DNA of 64,000 nucleotides from Nocardia cyriacigeorgica (GCF_005863245.1 NZ_VBUT01000001.1:496001-560000), one strand, 5' to 3'. Positions 36,878 through 46,344 are shown, counted from the first letter of the stretch. Notes: a model not told the origin generated them from the letters alone. Numbers and translations are program-made.

Positions 36878-37168
36878 CAGCAGACCCAGCCAGGCCAGCA
36901 GCACACCGATGGCGCCACCGGCGAGCACCCATCGGGTCACCGGCTCGTTCCGCCACCGCCACGCCGTCGGCGCCACACCGCCGACCGCGACCACGTTCAC
37001 CCCCACCGACAACAGCGGATGCACCTCGGCCAGCGCCGCGCCGAAGGCGTATACCGCGACCGTCGTCAGCGCCGCGACCAGCACCGTCACCGTGATGCCC
37101 GCCGCCCACGGGGTCGGATCCTGACAGTCGTGGTACGGGTCGTAGCGGTTGTGCGACAGATCGCTCAT
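36866..37168 (-). CDS. DUF2537 membrane protein
   Basis: A 100-residue protein with three hydrophobic segments (AAGITVTVLVAALTTVAVYA, LSVGVNVVAVGGVAPTA, VLAGGAIGVLLAWLGLLLG). It matches the DUF2537 family and the place of Rv0882, beside the RNA methylase gene it overlaps by 4 bp. Its end overlaps the convergent AraC gene by 12 bp. Function unknown. Confidence 0.82.
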   Translation of the reverse strand: MSDLSHNRYDPYHDCQDPTPWAAGITVTVLVAALTTVAVYAFGAALAEVHPLLSVGVNVVAVGGVAPTAWRWRNEPVTRWVLAGGAIGVLLAWLGLLLGV

Positions 37169-37977
37169 GTCGTCCTCACCCGTTCATAGAACGCCATCGC
37201 GGCCGCGGTCGCCACATTCAGCGAATCGGTGCCCGGACTCATCGGGATGCGGGCCCGGATATCGGTGGCGGCCATGGCCTCTTCGGTCAGTCCGGGACCT
37301 TCGGCGCCGAGCAGCAGGGCCACCCGATCGCCGGTCATGGCCGTCGCCAGATTCACCGCCGACGGATCGGGTGTGAGCGCGATGATCTGAAAACCCTCGC
37401 GGCGCAGCAGGTCGAGGCCGCCGGGCCAGCCGGGCACGCGCGCGAACGGCACCCGAAGTACATGCCCCATCGACACCCTCACCGCGCGCCGATACAGCGG
37501 ATCGGCGCAACGCTCGCCGAACAGGATCGCGTCGGCGCCGAGACCGGCGGCATTGCGGAACATCGAGCCGAGGTTCTCGTGGTCGTTGACGCCCTCGAGG
37601 ACGGCCACCGTCCGCGCACCGGCCAGGACCTCGTCCAAGGTGCGTTCGGGCAGACGATGCGCGACGGCGAGCACCCCGCGATTGAGGTGGAACCCGACCA
37701 CCTCGGCCATGACCTCGGCCGTGGCGCGGTAGTAGGGCGCGTCGACGTCGGCGACATCCTCGGCCAGTTCCGCCAGCCGCTTGCCGGTCCCGAGCAGCGC
37801 GTGCGGGCGGAACGGCGAATCCAGCATCCGCCGCACCACCACCGTGCCCTCGGCGATCACCAGACCTTTGCCGCCGGGCCGGTCGGGCCTGCGATCGACC
37901 GACTTCAGATCCCGGAAATCATCGACCCGCGGATCGTCCACCTCGTCGATATCCACAACCACCGCCACAGCCGACAT
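37165..37977 (-). CDS. TrmH/SpoU-family RNA 2'-O-methyltransferase
   Basis: A 270-residue SPOUT methylase. It carries the knot motifs LEGVNDHENLGSMFRNAAGL, LLLGAEGPGLTEEAM and IPMSPGTDSLNVATAAAM, plus a short N-terminal RNA-binding part (GLVIAEGTVVVRRML). Methylates ribose in tRNA or rRNA; the target cannot be told from sequence. Equivalent to Rv0881 in order. Confidence 0.92.
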   Translation of the reverse strand: MSAVAVVVDIDEVDDPRVDDFRDLKSVDRRPDRPGGKGLVIAEGTVVVRRMLDSPFRPHALLGTGKRLAELAEDVADVDAPYYRATAEVMAEVVGFHLNRGVLAVAHRLPERTLDEVLAGARTVAVLEGVNDHENLGSMFRNAAGLGADAILFGERCADPLYRRAVRVSMGHVLRVPFARVPGWPGGLDLLRREGFQIIALTPDPSAVNLATAMTGDRVALLLGAEGPGLTEEAMAATDIRARIPMSPGTDSLNVATAAAMAFYERVRTT

Positions 37978-38063
37978 CCTGCCAATCCCGGCCCGCCGCG
38001 GCGGAGGCGGCCCGGCCGGAAAATCGGGTGCGCGCGCGGTGCGAGAGTGCCATCGTTCGAGGC

Positions 38064-39269
38064 ATGGCCATCCACGACGACATCGTCATCCGATCGGCGC
38101 GCCCGGCCGACGCCGACGCCATCCAGCTGTTGCTCGAGGTCTGTTTCGCCACCAGGACCTCGCCGGTGGAGAACGAACAGATCCCACGCATCTTCCCGCC
38201 GGAACAGGCGCTGATCGCCGAGGTGGACGGCCGGGTGGTCGGGCACGCCCAGTCCACGACGATGACGCTCACCGTCCCCGGTGGCCGCGAGGTCGACGTC
38301 ACCGGAATCGCGGGCGTCGCGGTCGCGCCGACGCATCGGCGCCGCGGCATCCTGCGCGCCATGTACACCGAGCAGCATCGCCGCACCGAGGCCGCCGGAC
38401 TGCCGCTGACCATCTTCACCGCCAGCGAGGGCGGCATCTACGGCCGTTTCGGGTACGGGCCGACGGTGGTCGAGAAGAGCATCCGGGTGAATCGGCGGGC
38501 CGCGGCCTTCCTGCCGATGGTCCCCGATCCGGGTGGAGTCGAGCTGGTTCCGTTGTCTGCCGCGCAGGAGCGCATCCGCGCCGTCTACGACCGCTGGCGC
38601 AGGCTCGTCCCAGGCGCCCAGGTGCGTCCCGATGCCGCCTGGGCGATCCGTTTCGCCGATCCCGAACGCTTCCGCGGCGGCGGCACCGACCTGTTCGCCC
38701 TGCTGCATCCCGACGGCTACGCGCTCTACCGCTACCGGCACGGTGCCGACGGCTCGGTGGCCGAGGTGGTCGAACATCGCACGATCACCACCGACGCGCA
38801 TGCGGCGTTGTGGCGGGCGCTGCTCGGGCTGGATCTGATCGACCGGATCGAGGCCGTGGTCACCGACAACGATCCGCTGCCCTATCTGCTCACCGATCCG
38901 CGTCAGGTCCGCACCACCGGCCGCTTCGACGGATTGTGGTTGCGGCTCATGGATGTTCCGGCCGCGCTCTCGGCCCGCGCCTACGCCGCCGACCTGGACC
39001 TGGTCCTCGCCGTACACGATCCGTTCCGGGAGGCAGGCGGCACCTTCGCGCTGCGGATCCGCGACGGTGTGGCCGAGTGCGCGCCGACCGATCGCGACGC
39101 CGATCTGGAACTGGGTATCGACGTGCTCGGCAGCATCTACCTTGGCGCGCATTCACCGCGCGCGTTCGCCGCGGCGAACCGTTTGCGGGCCAAGGATTCC
39201 GGGCCGGTGCGTGCGATAGAGCAGGCCTTCGCCACCGATCGCGACGCCACGGTCGGCTGGTTCTTCTGA
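38064..39269 (+). CDS. eis: Eis-like GNAT N-acetyltransferase
   Basis: A 401-residue protein built like Eis: an N-terminal GNAT domain with the acetyl-CoA loop GVAVAPTHRRRGILRAMYTE, a central GNAT-like domain, and a C-terminal SCP2-like fold ending in an aromatic carboxylate (VGWFF) that acts as the catalytic base in Eis. Eis enzymes acetylate lysines or aminoglycosides. The substrate here is not proven. ATG at 38064 chosen over the longer frame. Confidence 0.85.
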   Translation: MAIHDDIVIRSARPADADAIQLLLEVCFATRTSPVENEQIPRIFPPEQALIAEVDGRVVGHAQSTTMTLTVPGGREVDVTGIAGVAVAPTHRRRGILRAMYTEQHRRTEAAGLPLTIFTASEGGIYGRFGYGPTVVEKSIRVNRRAAAFLPMVPDPGGVELVPLSAAQERIRAVYDRWRRLVPGAQVRPDAAWAIRFADPERFRGGGTDLFALLHPDGYALYRYRHGADGSVAEVVEHRTITTDAHAALWRALLGLDLIDRIEAVVTDNDPLPYLLTDPRQVRTTGRFDGLWLRLMDVPAALSARAYAADLDLVLAVHDPFREAGGTFALRIRDGVAECAPTDRDADLELGIDVLGSIYLGAHSPRAFAAANRLRAKDSGPVRAIEQAFATDRDATVGWFF

Positions 39270-39346
39270 GCTCGGCTGGTTCGTCGGCGGCCATCGACCG
39301 GCCCGATCGGATGCGCGATCAGGGCCGGTCCTGGCATGCTGGAACC

Positions 39347-39763
39347 ATGCAGGTGATCCGGCTCGTCCTCAATATCCTCTGGCTGATCCTGGCCGGGTTC
39401 TGGATGGCGCTCGGCTACCTGCTGGCGGCGGTGATCTGCTTCATCCTGATCATCACCATCCCGTTCGGTATCGCCGCGCTGCGCAATGCCGCCTACGTGC
39501 TGTGGCCGTTCGGCCGCACCACCGTGGACAAGCCGGGGGCCGGCGCGGGATCGCTGATCGGCAACATCATCTGGTTCGTGGTCGCAGGCTGGTGGCTGGC
39601 GCTGGGCCATTTGCTGACCAGCATTCCGCTGTTCGTGTCGATCATCGGAATCCCGTTCGGCTGGGCCAACCTCAAGCTGATTCCGCTGGCGTTGTTCCCG
39701 CTCGGCAAGGACATCGTCGATTCGGACCAGGCGTTCGCCCCGAACTACCGCTACTCGTCCTGA
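39347..39763 (+). CDS. YccF-domain membrane protein
   Basis: A 138-residue protein with two copies of the YccF-type motif: NILWLILAGFWMALGYLLA and NIIWFVVAGWWLALGHLLT, each followed by a PFG-containing segment. About four membrane helices. ATG at 39347. Function unknown. Ends 7 bp before the convergent MarR gene. Confidence 0.9.
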   Translation: MQVIRLVLNILWLILAGFWMALGYLLAAVICFILIITIPFGIAALRNAAYVLWPFGRTTVDKPGAGAGSLIGNIIWFVVAGWWLALGHLLTSIPLFVSIIGIPFGWANLKLIPLALFPLGKDIVDSDQAFAPNYRYSS

Positions 39764-39770
39764 GCCGAGT

Positions 39771-40208
39771 TCATTCGGATTCGGCGACGATCTGCTTCAT
39801 GATCGTGACCGCCCGCGACAGCACATCGAGCTGCTCCGGCGCGAGGTTGGACAACTGTTCGGTCATCCAGGCTTCGCGCGCGCTGGCTTCATCGGCGATC
39901 AGCGCACGGCCCGCCGGTGACAGCGACACGATGATCTGCCTGCCGTCGGTGGGATGCGGTTCGCGCGCCACCAGCCCGAGATCGGTGAGTGAGGCGATGA
40001 CCCTGGTCATCGACGGCGGCTGCACCCGTTCGCGCGCCGCGAGCGCACCCGGGGTCATGGCGCCGTCGCGGTGCAGGGTGGCCAGCACCGACAGCTGGGT
40101 CAGCGAGATCTGCGAATCGGTCCGTCGCCCGCGCAGATGCCGCGTCAAACGCACGACCGCCAGCGACAGCTCACCCGCGAGCTCTCGAACATCCGATGGC
40201 GTTGTCAC
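39771..40208 (-). CDS. MarR-family transcriptional regulator
   Basis: A 145-residue winged-helix regulator: SQISLTQLSVLATLHRDGAM, LAARERVQPPSMTRVIASLT, and the wing LVAREPHPTDGRQIIVSLSP. GTG start at 40208; the longer frame upstream runs through the divergent DUF2530 gene. Matches Rv0880 by order. The target is unknown; the divergent small membrane gene at 40269 is a candidate. Confidence 0.88.
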   Translation of the reverse strand: MTTPSDVRELAGELSLAVVRLTRHLRGRRTDSQISLTQLSVLATLHRDGAMTPGALAARERVQPPSMTRVIASLTDLGLVAREPHPTDGRQIIVSLSPAGRALIADEASAREAWMTEQLSNLAPEQLDVLSRAVTIMKQIVAESE

Positions 40209-40268
40209 AGTTGAGCACGATACGGGACCGTGCCCGGAGTTCACGCATGTTCGCCTAGGCTGAGCCCT

Positions 40269-40508
40269 GTGACCCAGCAGGTGCCCCAGATTCCGCCCCG
40301 GCTCACCGACCCACGGCCGGTGCTCGCGGTCGGCTGCGCGCTGTGGGCGCTGGCCACGGTCGTGGTCTGGGTGAGTGGAGACCGTTGGGAGACCGCGCGT
40401 CCGGTCTGCCTGATGGGGCTTGCGGTCGGGTTGCTCGGATACACGATCTTCGTCATCCAGCGCCGGGGCGCCCGGCGCGGCGACAAGGGCGCGCAGACCG
40501 GGCTCTGA
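40269..40508 (+). CDS. DUF2530 small membrane protein
   Basis: A 79-residue protein with two hydrophobic helices (VLAVGCALWALATVVVWV and VCLMGLAVGLLGYTIFVI), matching the DUF2530 family and Rv0879c in order. GTG at 40269 chosen, 60 bp from the divergent MarR start. Function unknown. Confidence 0.82.
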   Translation: MTQQVPQIPPRLTDPRPVLAVGCALWALATVVVWVSGDRWETARPVCLMGLAVGLLGYTIFVIQRRGARRGDKGAQTGL

Positions 40509-40539
40509 CCCCTCGGCCACACCCGAGCGACGCCGCCGA

Positions 40540-42582
40540 TCAGGCGATATCGAACTCGTCGCTGGTGGCGATGATGGGTGTCAGCGAGCCGTCGGCGCCG
40601 AGACGGTCGGCGAAGTGCTGGAAGCGGTAACGGCCGGGGGCGGCGTCACCCGGGATATCCCAGGTGAAACGCGCCAGCGAGATTCCGGGGCCGGGCGAGC
40701 GCCAGTGGAAACGCACGGCCCACTCCCCCTCGTTGGCCACGCGCTCCCATCGGCCCGAGGCCGTGCGCCGCTGCACCTCGAGGAAGGTGCCGTTGCGGCG
40801 CGGATTGTGCTTCGGGTGGGCCGAGACGAACTCGACTTCGACGCGCGTACCCGGGGACGCGGTTGGCGCCGGTTGCACCAGGACGTCACCGAAACCGCGC
40901 CCGGGTGGGGTCGCGTCGGGGCCGGGAGCGGGCACGAAGTTCGGCTGCAACGCGGAGACATCGCGCGGGGCCGGTCCGCGCGCGACCTGCTGACGGGCCG
41001 CGAAAGCCGTTGCCAGCCGGGTGAATTCCTGCTGATAGGCGCAGAGGGTGTACCGGCCGTAGAGAGTCGAGGCGCCCTCGTACTGCTGGGCGTCGTATTC
41101 CTCCGGTGTGGTCACGTACTCGTGGTAGGCGTTGGCGTAGCCCTGCATCAGCACCTGTTCGACGTCGACGCCGAGCGCCGCGGCGACGGTTCGGCGCACC
41201 CGCAGCCCGGACACGATGGTGAACTCGCCACCGGCCGCCGCCAGGTACAGCTCGCCGATGCGTACCAATTGGATCGGCACCACATTCGGCACCCACGGCA
41301 CCGGCGGCAGCAGCCCGAGCGGTGCGGCGATCGCCTTGGGGGCCTGGGCGTCGGCCAGCCACGCCGGCGCCGGAGCGCCCGGATCGCCGAGTGCGGCGAC
41401 GAACGGGTTGGTCACGCCCTCCGGAATCGGGCCGCCCGGCAGACCGGGACCGTCCTCCACACTGCCGGCGATGAGCGAAACCCCGGCGGCAGCAGGTGCG
41501 GTTCGGCGGGGCGATCCGTCCGGAGTGAAGCGGCCGTCGACGGTGATATCGGCCAGATCGATGTAGCAGAGCATGGCGTCCACCGGACCGCCGACGGACG
41601 TCGCCGCCGCCAAGGCGGATTTCGCGGCGCGATACTGCCGGTCGCCGATGATGCGGGTGTTCTCGAATTCGTCGTCGGTCGGACCGGAGCCGGGCCGCAG
41701 ATTCAGATTCGGTGACATATCACCGGCATTGGTCTGCGCGAATGCGGCGATGAAATCGGCACGCCCGTCCAGGTAGCGCACGCCGTGCTCGGTGTGTTCG
41801 AAACTGAACGAGGCGTAACCCTTGTTGTCGGAACTGATCAGCCGGTTCTCATTGGTCATCGAGGTGTTGTGCGTGGCGAACCAGGTGATGGCGCCGATCT
41901 CGCGCCCGCCTTTCCGCAATGACAGCACCGTCACCGCCGGGTCGATGGCGTCCGGGAAATAGCGCTTATCGGCCTCGGGATTGCGGTCGAACGCGATTCG
42001 GGACCGGTTGACGCTGGCGTCGCGCAACTGCGAGCGGCCCAGGGCCAGCGAACCGGGGCCGAGATCGGCGTGCGCGGCGGCGATGGCCTCGACGATGCCC
42101 TGCACTTCGGCGTCGTAGACCTGCTGCTGGAACCCGAGAATCGACAGGTTGTAGGCGTAGTCGTGGCTGGATCCGCCGCAGGTGGCGTGCGAATGCGTCG
42201 AGGTCAGCAGCACGTTCTGTTCGGTGTAGAGGTCGCCGAAGCGTTCGGCGAGGGCGAGCATCACCCCGCGATGCACCGATTGGAAGATCATGCCGTTGTC
42301 GGCGACCACGAACACGACCCGGCGCCCACCCGCGCCGATGATGAATGCCCTGGCCCTGGGCCGCAGATGAATGCCCGCGGTGGTCTGTTCCAGCTGGGAG
42401 TAGCCCATCATGCCGCAGTCGGCGGCCGGACCGGTGATGTCGGACAGCCCCGCGCCGATCTCGTATCCGCCGGGCGCGGCACCCGCCGTTCCCGCGACAA
42501 CGCCCGATAGACCGGGCATCGCCGCGAGGGCGGCCGAGCCGACCGCCGTCCGGGCGAGCAGCGTCCTGCGGGTTACCGACAT
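40540..42582 (-). CDS. Exported neutral/alkaline ceramidase
   Basis: A 680-residue hydrolase with a Tat-like signal (SVTRRTLLARTAVGSAALAA) and the ceramidase core: EIGAGLSDITGPAADCGMMG, TSTHSHATCGG, and the nucleophile segment FATHNTSMTNENRLISSDNK. A C-terminal immunoglobulin-like part follows. It splits ceramide to sphingosine and fatty acid, an odd ability for a bacterium that makes no known sphingolipids, so host lipid use is likely. ATG at 42582 sits 6 nt after GGGAG. Divergent TetR regulator shares its promoter region. Confidence 0.93.
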   Translation of the reverse strand: MSVTRRTLLARTAVGSAALAAMPGLSGVVAGTAGAAPGGYEIGAGLSDITGPAADCGMMGYSQLEQTTAGIHLRPRARAFIIGAGGRRVVFVVADNGMIFQSVHRGVMLALAERFGDLYTEQNVLLTSTHSHATCGGSSHDYAYNLSILGFQQQVYDAEVQGIVEAIAAAHADLGPGSLALGRSQLRDASVNRSRIAFDRNPEADKRYFPDAIDPAVTVLSLRKGGREIGAITWFATHNTSMTNENRLISSDNKGYASFSFEHTEHGVRYLDGRADFIAAFAQTNAGDMSPNLNLRPGSGPTDDEFENTRIIGDRQYRAAKSALAAATSVGGPVDAMLCYIDLADITVDGRFTPDGSPRRTAPAAAGVSLIAGSVEDGPGLPGGPIPEGVTNPFVAALGDPGAPAPAWLADAQAPKAIAAPLGLLPPVPWVPNVVPIQLVRIGELYLAAAGGEFTIVSGLRVRRTVAAALGVDVEQVLMQGYANAYHEYVTTPEEYDAQQYEGASTLYGRYTLCAYQQEFTRLATAFAARQQVARGPAPRDVSALQPNFVPAPGPDATPPGRGFGDVLVQPAPTASPGTRVEVEFVSAHPKHNPRRNGTFLEVQRRTASGRWERVANEGEWAVRFHWRSPGPGISLARFTWDIPGDAAPGRYRFQHFADRLGADGSLTPIIATSDEFDIA

Positions 42583-42620
42583 CACAGACTCCCTTCGATC
42601 TTTGGCAGCGAACCACAGAT

Positions 42621-42636
42621 CTGGACAGGCGTCCAG
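42621..42636. promoter_or_regulatory. Candidate TetR operator TGGAC-N4-GTCCA
   Basis: CTGGACAGGCGTCCAG is a 6+6 palindrome with a 4-nt spacer in the 112-bp gap between the ceramidase and TetR genes. The same TGGAC-N4-GTCCA pattern recurs at 56772-56785. Likely binding site of the adjacent TetR protein. Confidence 0.7.
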
Positions 42637-42659
42637 TACGAATTTTCGGGTCGGCGAAT

Positions 42660-42688
42660 TGACTGTTCGCGCCGCGAGCGCTTAACTC
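42660..42688 (+). promoter_or_regulatory. Promoter of the tetR gene (-35 TTGACT, -10 TTAACT)
   Basis: TTGACT (42660-42665) and TTAACT (42683-42688) are separated by 17 bp. Transcription would begin at or next to the GTG start at 42695, implying a leaderless mRNA. The TGGAC-N4-GTCCA palindrome lies just upstream of the -35. Confidence 0.65.
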
Positions 42689-42694
42689 GCTCAG

Positions 42695-43321
42695 GTGTCC
42701 TCCCGATTGAGCGTCGAAGAACGACGGGCCCACCTTATCGAGGCCGCGATCGGCCTTGCCGAGAAAAAGGGTGTGGCAGGCGTGACCACGCGCGATGTCG
42801 CGCAAGCGGCAGGCGTCTCGCTCGGTGTGGTGCATTACTGTTTCGAAAACAAGGACGCGCTGATGACCGAGCTGGTCAAAGCGCTATCGATGGAATTGCG
42901 CGATTCCGTCGACGCCAATGAAACGGTCTGGCAGGAAGCCGGAACCGGAAAAGCGGCACTGCAATCTTTGGTACGCGCCGGTCTGGAACTGATGTGGCTC
43001 AACATCGAAGCCACACCGGAACGTCAGCTGCTCACCTACGAGACCACCACCTACGCGCTGCGTGAGGGCGAGCAGACGCCGGCGAAATTGGCGATCGCGC
43101 GCGAACAGTACGCGTTCAACGATTCCACCGTCGCCGATATCCTCGACCACGCCCGCGATGCCACGTCCACGCAATGGACGGTGCCGGTGCAGACCCTGTC
43201 GCGCTTCACCCTCAGCGTGATCGACGGGATCGTGCTGCGCTGGCTGGTGGACAACGACAGCGAAAGCGTGCGCACGCAACTGGATGTGCTCAGCGAGATG
43301 CTCAGCACGTACGCGAAGTAG
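42695..43321 (+). CDS. TetR-family transcriptional regulator
   Basis: A 208-residue TetR regulator. N-terminal HTH (TTRDVAQAAGVSLGVVHYCF) at about residues 31-50 and a helical ligand-binding domain. GTG start at 42695, with no ribosome site. It shares a 112-bp promoter region containing a palindrome with the ceramidase gene, which it probably represses; the inducer could be a lipid (inference). Confidence 0.88.
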   Translation: MSSRLSVEERRAHLIEAAIGLAEKKGVAGVTTRDVAQAAGVSLGVVHYCFENKDALMTELVKALSMELRDSVDANETVWQEAGTGKAALQSLVRAGLELMWLNIEATPERQLLTYETTTYALREGEQTPAKLAIAREQYAFNDSTVADILDHARDATSTQWTVPVQTLSRFTLSVIDGIVLRWLVDNDSESVRTQLDVLSEMLSTYAK

Positions 43322-43333
43322 TTTTCGCCCGGA

Positions 43334-46297
43334 TCAGTCCCCGGCCTGCGGATTTCGGATGTGGGTGGTGTCGCCGTCACGCCACCACGAGACCTCGGCC
43401 GTGCGCTGCACCGCGCCGGACAGCCGCACCCGTAGCTCGTCGTGCACCACCAGATCGCCGTCGACCTCGGGGAGACCGAAAAGCTGACGCAGCACCACGC
43501 CCATCGGCTCGCTCGCCCAAGTGCTCGCGCGTCCGGTGCTGATCACCTCGGCCGTGACGACTTCCGAGACCAGCGGCAGATCCAGCAGCGTCGCCAGCGC
43601 GGGCGCCGACTCCACCGCGCCGACGACCAGGCGTTGCGGCGGAATCGCCAGACCGAACCACGGCTGATCCAGCACCATCGCCTCCCCCGGGTCCACCGTC
43701 GCACCCGACAGTGCCCGCACCAGGTCGGGCAGCTCGAGTTCGGTGAGGTCGAGATGCTCCTCCGCCGCCGCGAGCAGGGCGTGGGTGCGTGCGGTGGCCT
43801 GCGGGGCCGGGGATTTCGCCGGGTCCGCGAGTGCCTTCAGCAGTGCCTCGGCCAGCTCCTGGGTGATCGTCGCGGGATCGGCCAGGACCGGGCGCAGGGC
43901 GTCGATCTCGGCGCGGGAGAAACCGGGTGCGGCGAATTCGGGGAGCAGACCGGCGAATTCGGGTTCATCGGGATGACGCAGCACGCCCAGCGGGGTGCCG
44001 TCGATATGGGCGAAGCGGCGCAGCCACCAGGCGGTGTAGCCGTTCGGGTCCGCCAACAGCGGACGGGTGCGCGTCCCTGCGGCCAGCTGCCGCAAGGCTT
44101 GTGGCCAGGCGGCGTCGTCGACCAGATCGAGGTCGCGCACGGCTATCAGTTCGGGCGGGTCCTCGGATAGGCCCGCCCACCAAGCCTCTTCGTCCGGGAG
44201 GTCGTGATCGGGGCCGGTCGGGTCGGTCTCGCTGACGATCGCGAAATCCCATCCGACACCCACCGCACGTAAGGCCTCGGGACCGTAACGGTCGACCAGT
44301 TCCTGGTCGACCGTGCCGAACGGAGAATCCGCTACCAGCACCGCACGCAGCGGCGCACCAGGCAGCAGCAGCTCGTCGGCGGGCAGCAATTCACCTGTGT
44401 CGTCGGGTAATTCGAGCTGGCCGAGCCATGACGGCAGGTCCGCGGGCTCGGCCTGGGCGGCCAGCCGCAAGACCGCGTCGGTGGTGTCTGGATCGCCGGG
44501 ATGATCCTCCAGCTCGGCGCGCAACCCCGGATCCGACAGCAGATCGCGCACCGTCGCCTGCCGCGCCCCCAGCCGCGACAGCAGCGGGTGCGCGGCCTCC
44601 GGATGAATCAATCGCGCCCAGTGCACCGGGATCGGCGTGTGCAGTTCGTCATCGAGAACGGCGGTGCGCGGGCCCGTGACCAGGCGCCCGTCGGCCAGCG
44701 GAACAGCGAGCGCGCCGAGTTCCTCGACGGCCAGCGGGTCGGTGACGTAGGGCTCGAGCGCCGCGTACAGCTCACGCCACCAGGCGGGCGAACGATCCAG
44801 TCCGCCCGACAATTCGGCCAGGCGGGCCAGACCGACCCGGTGCACGTCCAGGACCGACAGCGCTTCGGAATGCAGGCCACCGGAGAGTTCCGGGATCACC
44901 AGCGGGCCGAGCACATCGGATAGCAAGCCGGCCAGTTCGGGGCTCAGACCAGGGAAAACGCTGGCTCGAGTGGGGACGGCGACGGCGTCCTGATCCGGGC
45001 GGCCGGAGTGCGCCACGTCGCCGGGGAAGTCGAACCGGTCCGCATCGGCCAGATCCTCTGCGGCGGAGACCTCACATCCGGCGGGCCGCGGCGCAACAGA
45101 GCCTGAGTCTGGACCCGCCGAGCTCCGGGTGCCGTCCAGCCCGCCGGGGTCGGACCGGCCGGCGTCGGCCAGATCATGTTCGGCGAACGCTTCGGGTTCG
45201 ATACGTGGGGCGGTCGAGCTTCCGTCCTGACCGGCGGGTGGGACGACCGGGAGCCACGGATGGGTCTGGAGTTCTCGGATGATGGCTTCGCGGAGCAGCC
45301 CATCGGCCTCACTGCGCGCGAATCCCGGTACGGGAACCAGAGTGAGGCGATCGCGTGGCGGGAGTGCGCGGGCGAAATCGGCGTACCCGGAGGCCAGTTC
45401 CGCTACGTGTGCGCCGGGGAGCAGTCGGCGGCGGTCGGGTTGCATGGCGATATCGGCGATGAGCAGGGCCGGCAGCGACAGCTCCTCGTCGGAGCGGGTC
45501 GGTGCGCGCAGGACGTCGGCGGCGGCGCGCACCGGTCGACCATCGCGGACCGGCAGCAGCCAGCGGGCGCGGGCGGTGCGGAACTGCCACCAGCGCTGAT
45601 CCACCTCCGGGCCGGTGACCCGCAATTCCTGGATATCATTCGCGAAATCGCCTGTGGTGCTGGCGAACTCGTCGTCACCGACACGTATTTCACGCAGGGC
45701 GGGAAGTTCGAGCAGGAGGTCGACCACTTCGGACCGCATGGCCACCAGCAACGCCTGCGCGTCCACGTCATCGCGTAGCCGCAGCACGACCTCGGTATCG
45801 AAACCCGTTGCCGGGCCAGTCGCACTCGGCCACACCAACCGCAGCGCCGGCGGCTGCCACTGCGCACCGGCAGGGGATCCACCAGGAAGATGAATGGCGT
45901 TGCGGTGCAGCGCATCCAGAGTCGCGGCACGCGAGAACCGCAATGACCCGGTGGTCGAGCGGATCTCGATCTCATCGCTCACCGTCAGTACCGCGGTGAA
46001 GCCGACACCGAAGCGTCCGACGCTGGCAGCCGGGTCGGACTTGCCGGACGCGCGCAGCGCCGTCAGAGCATGGACGCCGGAACGGTCCAATGGCGCACCG
46101 GTATTCGCGACGTGCAGCGTACGGCCGTCCACCCACACCGCGAACCGACCGGCTGTGCCCGCCTTCGCGGCGGCATCGGCGGCATTCTGCGCCAGCTCCG
46201 TCAGCAGCCGGTCCCGATACCCGGCCCGCACCAGATCGGCTTCGGTCGCCGCATCCTCCCGCAGCCGAGTAGGCGAATCCCGCCATGCCGCGAGCAC
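43334..46297 (-). CDS. Sacsin-like protein with N-terminal GHKL ATPase domain
   Basis: A protein of at least 987 residues. The N-terminal 200 residues show a GHKL-type ATP site as in sacsin and Hsp90: LTELAQNAADAAAKAG (N-box), VANTGAPLDRSG and VGRFGVGFTAVL. The rest has no motif I can name. The GTG at 46297 starts at VLAAWRDSPTRLREDA, but the homologous-looking DPFDTEPLRAG lies just before it in frame without a standard start codon, so the true N terminus may be slightly longer. Lies 3' of the DUF3027 gene, overlapping or abutting it. Confidence 0.82.
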   Translation of the reverse strand: MLAAWRDSPTRLREDAATEADLVRAGYRDRLLTELAQNAADAAAKAGTAGRFAVWVDGRTLHVANTGAPLDRSGVHALTALRASGKSDPAASVGRFGVGFTAVLTVSDEIEIRSTTGSLRFSRAATLDALHRNAIHLPGGSPAGAQWQPPALRLVWPSATGPATGFDTEVVLRLRDDVDAQALLVAMRSEVVDLLLELPALREIRVGDDEFASTTGDFANDIQELRVTGPEVDQRWWQFRTARARWLLPVRDGRPVRAAADVLRAPTRSDEELSLPALLIADIAMQPDRRRLLPGAHVAELASGYADFARALPPRDRLTLVPVPGFARSEADGLLREAIIRELQTHPWLPVVPPAGQDGSSTAPRIEPEAFAEHDLADAGRSDPGGLDGTRSSAGPDSGSVAPRPAGCEVSAAEDLADADRFDFPGDVAHSGRPDQDAVAVPTRASVFPGLSPELAGLLSDVLGPLVIPELSGGLHSEALSVLDVHRVGLARLAELSGGLDRSPAWWRELYAALEPYVTDPLAVEELGALAVPLADGRLVTGPRTAVLDDELHTPIPVHWARLIHPEAAHPLLSRLGARQATVRDLLSDPGLRAELEDHPGDPDTTDAVLRLAAQAEPADLPSWLGQLELPDDTGELLPADELLLPGAPLRAVLVADSPFGTVDQELVDRYGPEALRAVGVGWDFAIVSETDPTGPDHDLPDEEAWWAGLSEDPPELIAVRDLDLVDDAAWPQALRQLAAGTRTRPLLADPNGYTAWWLRRFAHIDGTPLGVLRHPDEPEFAGLLPEFAAPGFSRAEIDALRPVLADPATITQELAEALLKALADPAKSPAPQATARTHALLAAAEEHLDLTELELPDLVRALSGATVDPGEAMVLDQPWFGLAIPPQRLVVGAVESAPALATLLDLPLVSEVVTAEVISTGRASTWASEPMGVVLRQLFGLPEVDGDLVVHDELRVRLSGAVQRTAEVSWWRDGDTTHIRNPQAGD

Positions 46298-46344
46298 ACC
46301 GGCGCGCAGGGGCTCGGTATCGAACGGGTCGTCCCCGGCCGGGC

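Noticed and set aside
37781..39346. Long N-terminal extension of the YccF gene
   Set aside because: Overlaps the Eis-like gene in another frame and is not hydrophobic; ATG at 39347 starts the recognisable domain.
43442..44170. Plus-strand open frame over the sacsin-like gene
   Set aside because: Antisense, Arg/Gln-rich, no ribosome site or conserved features.
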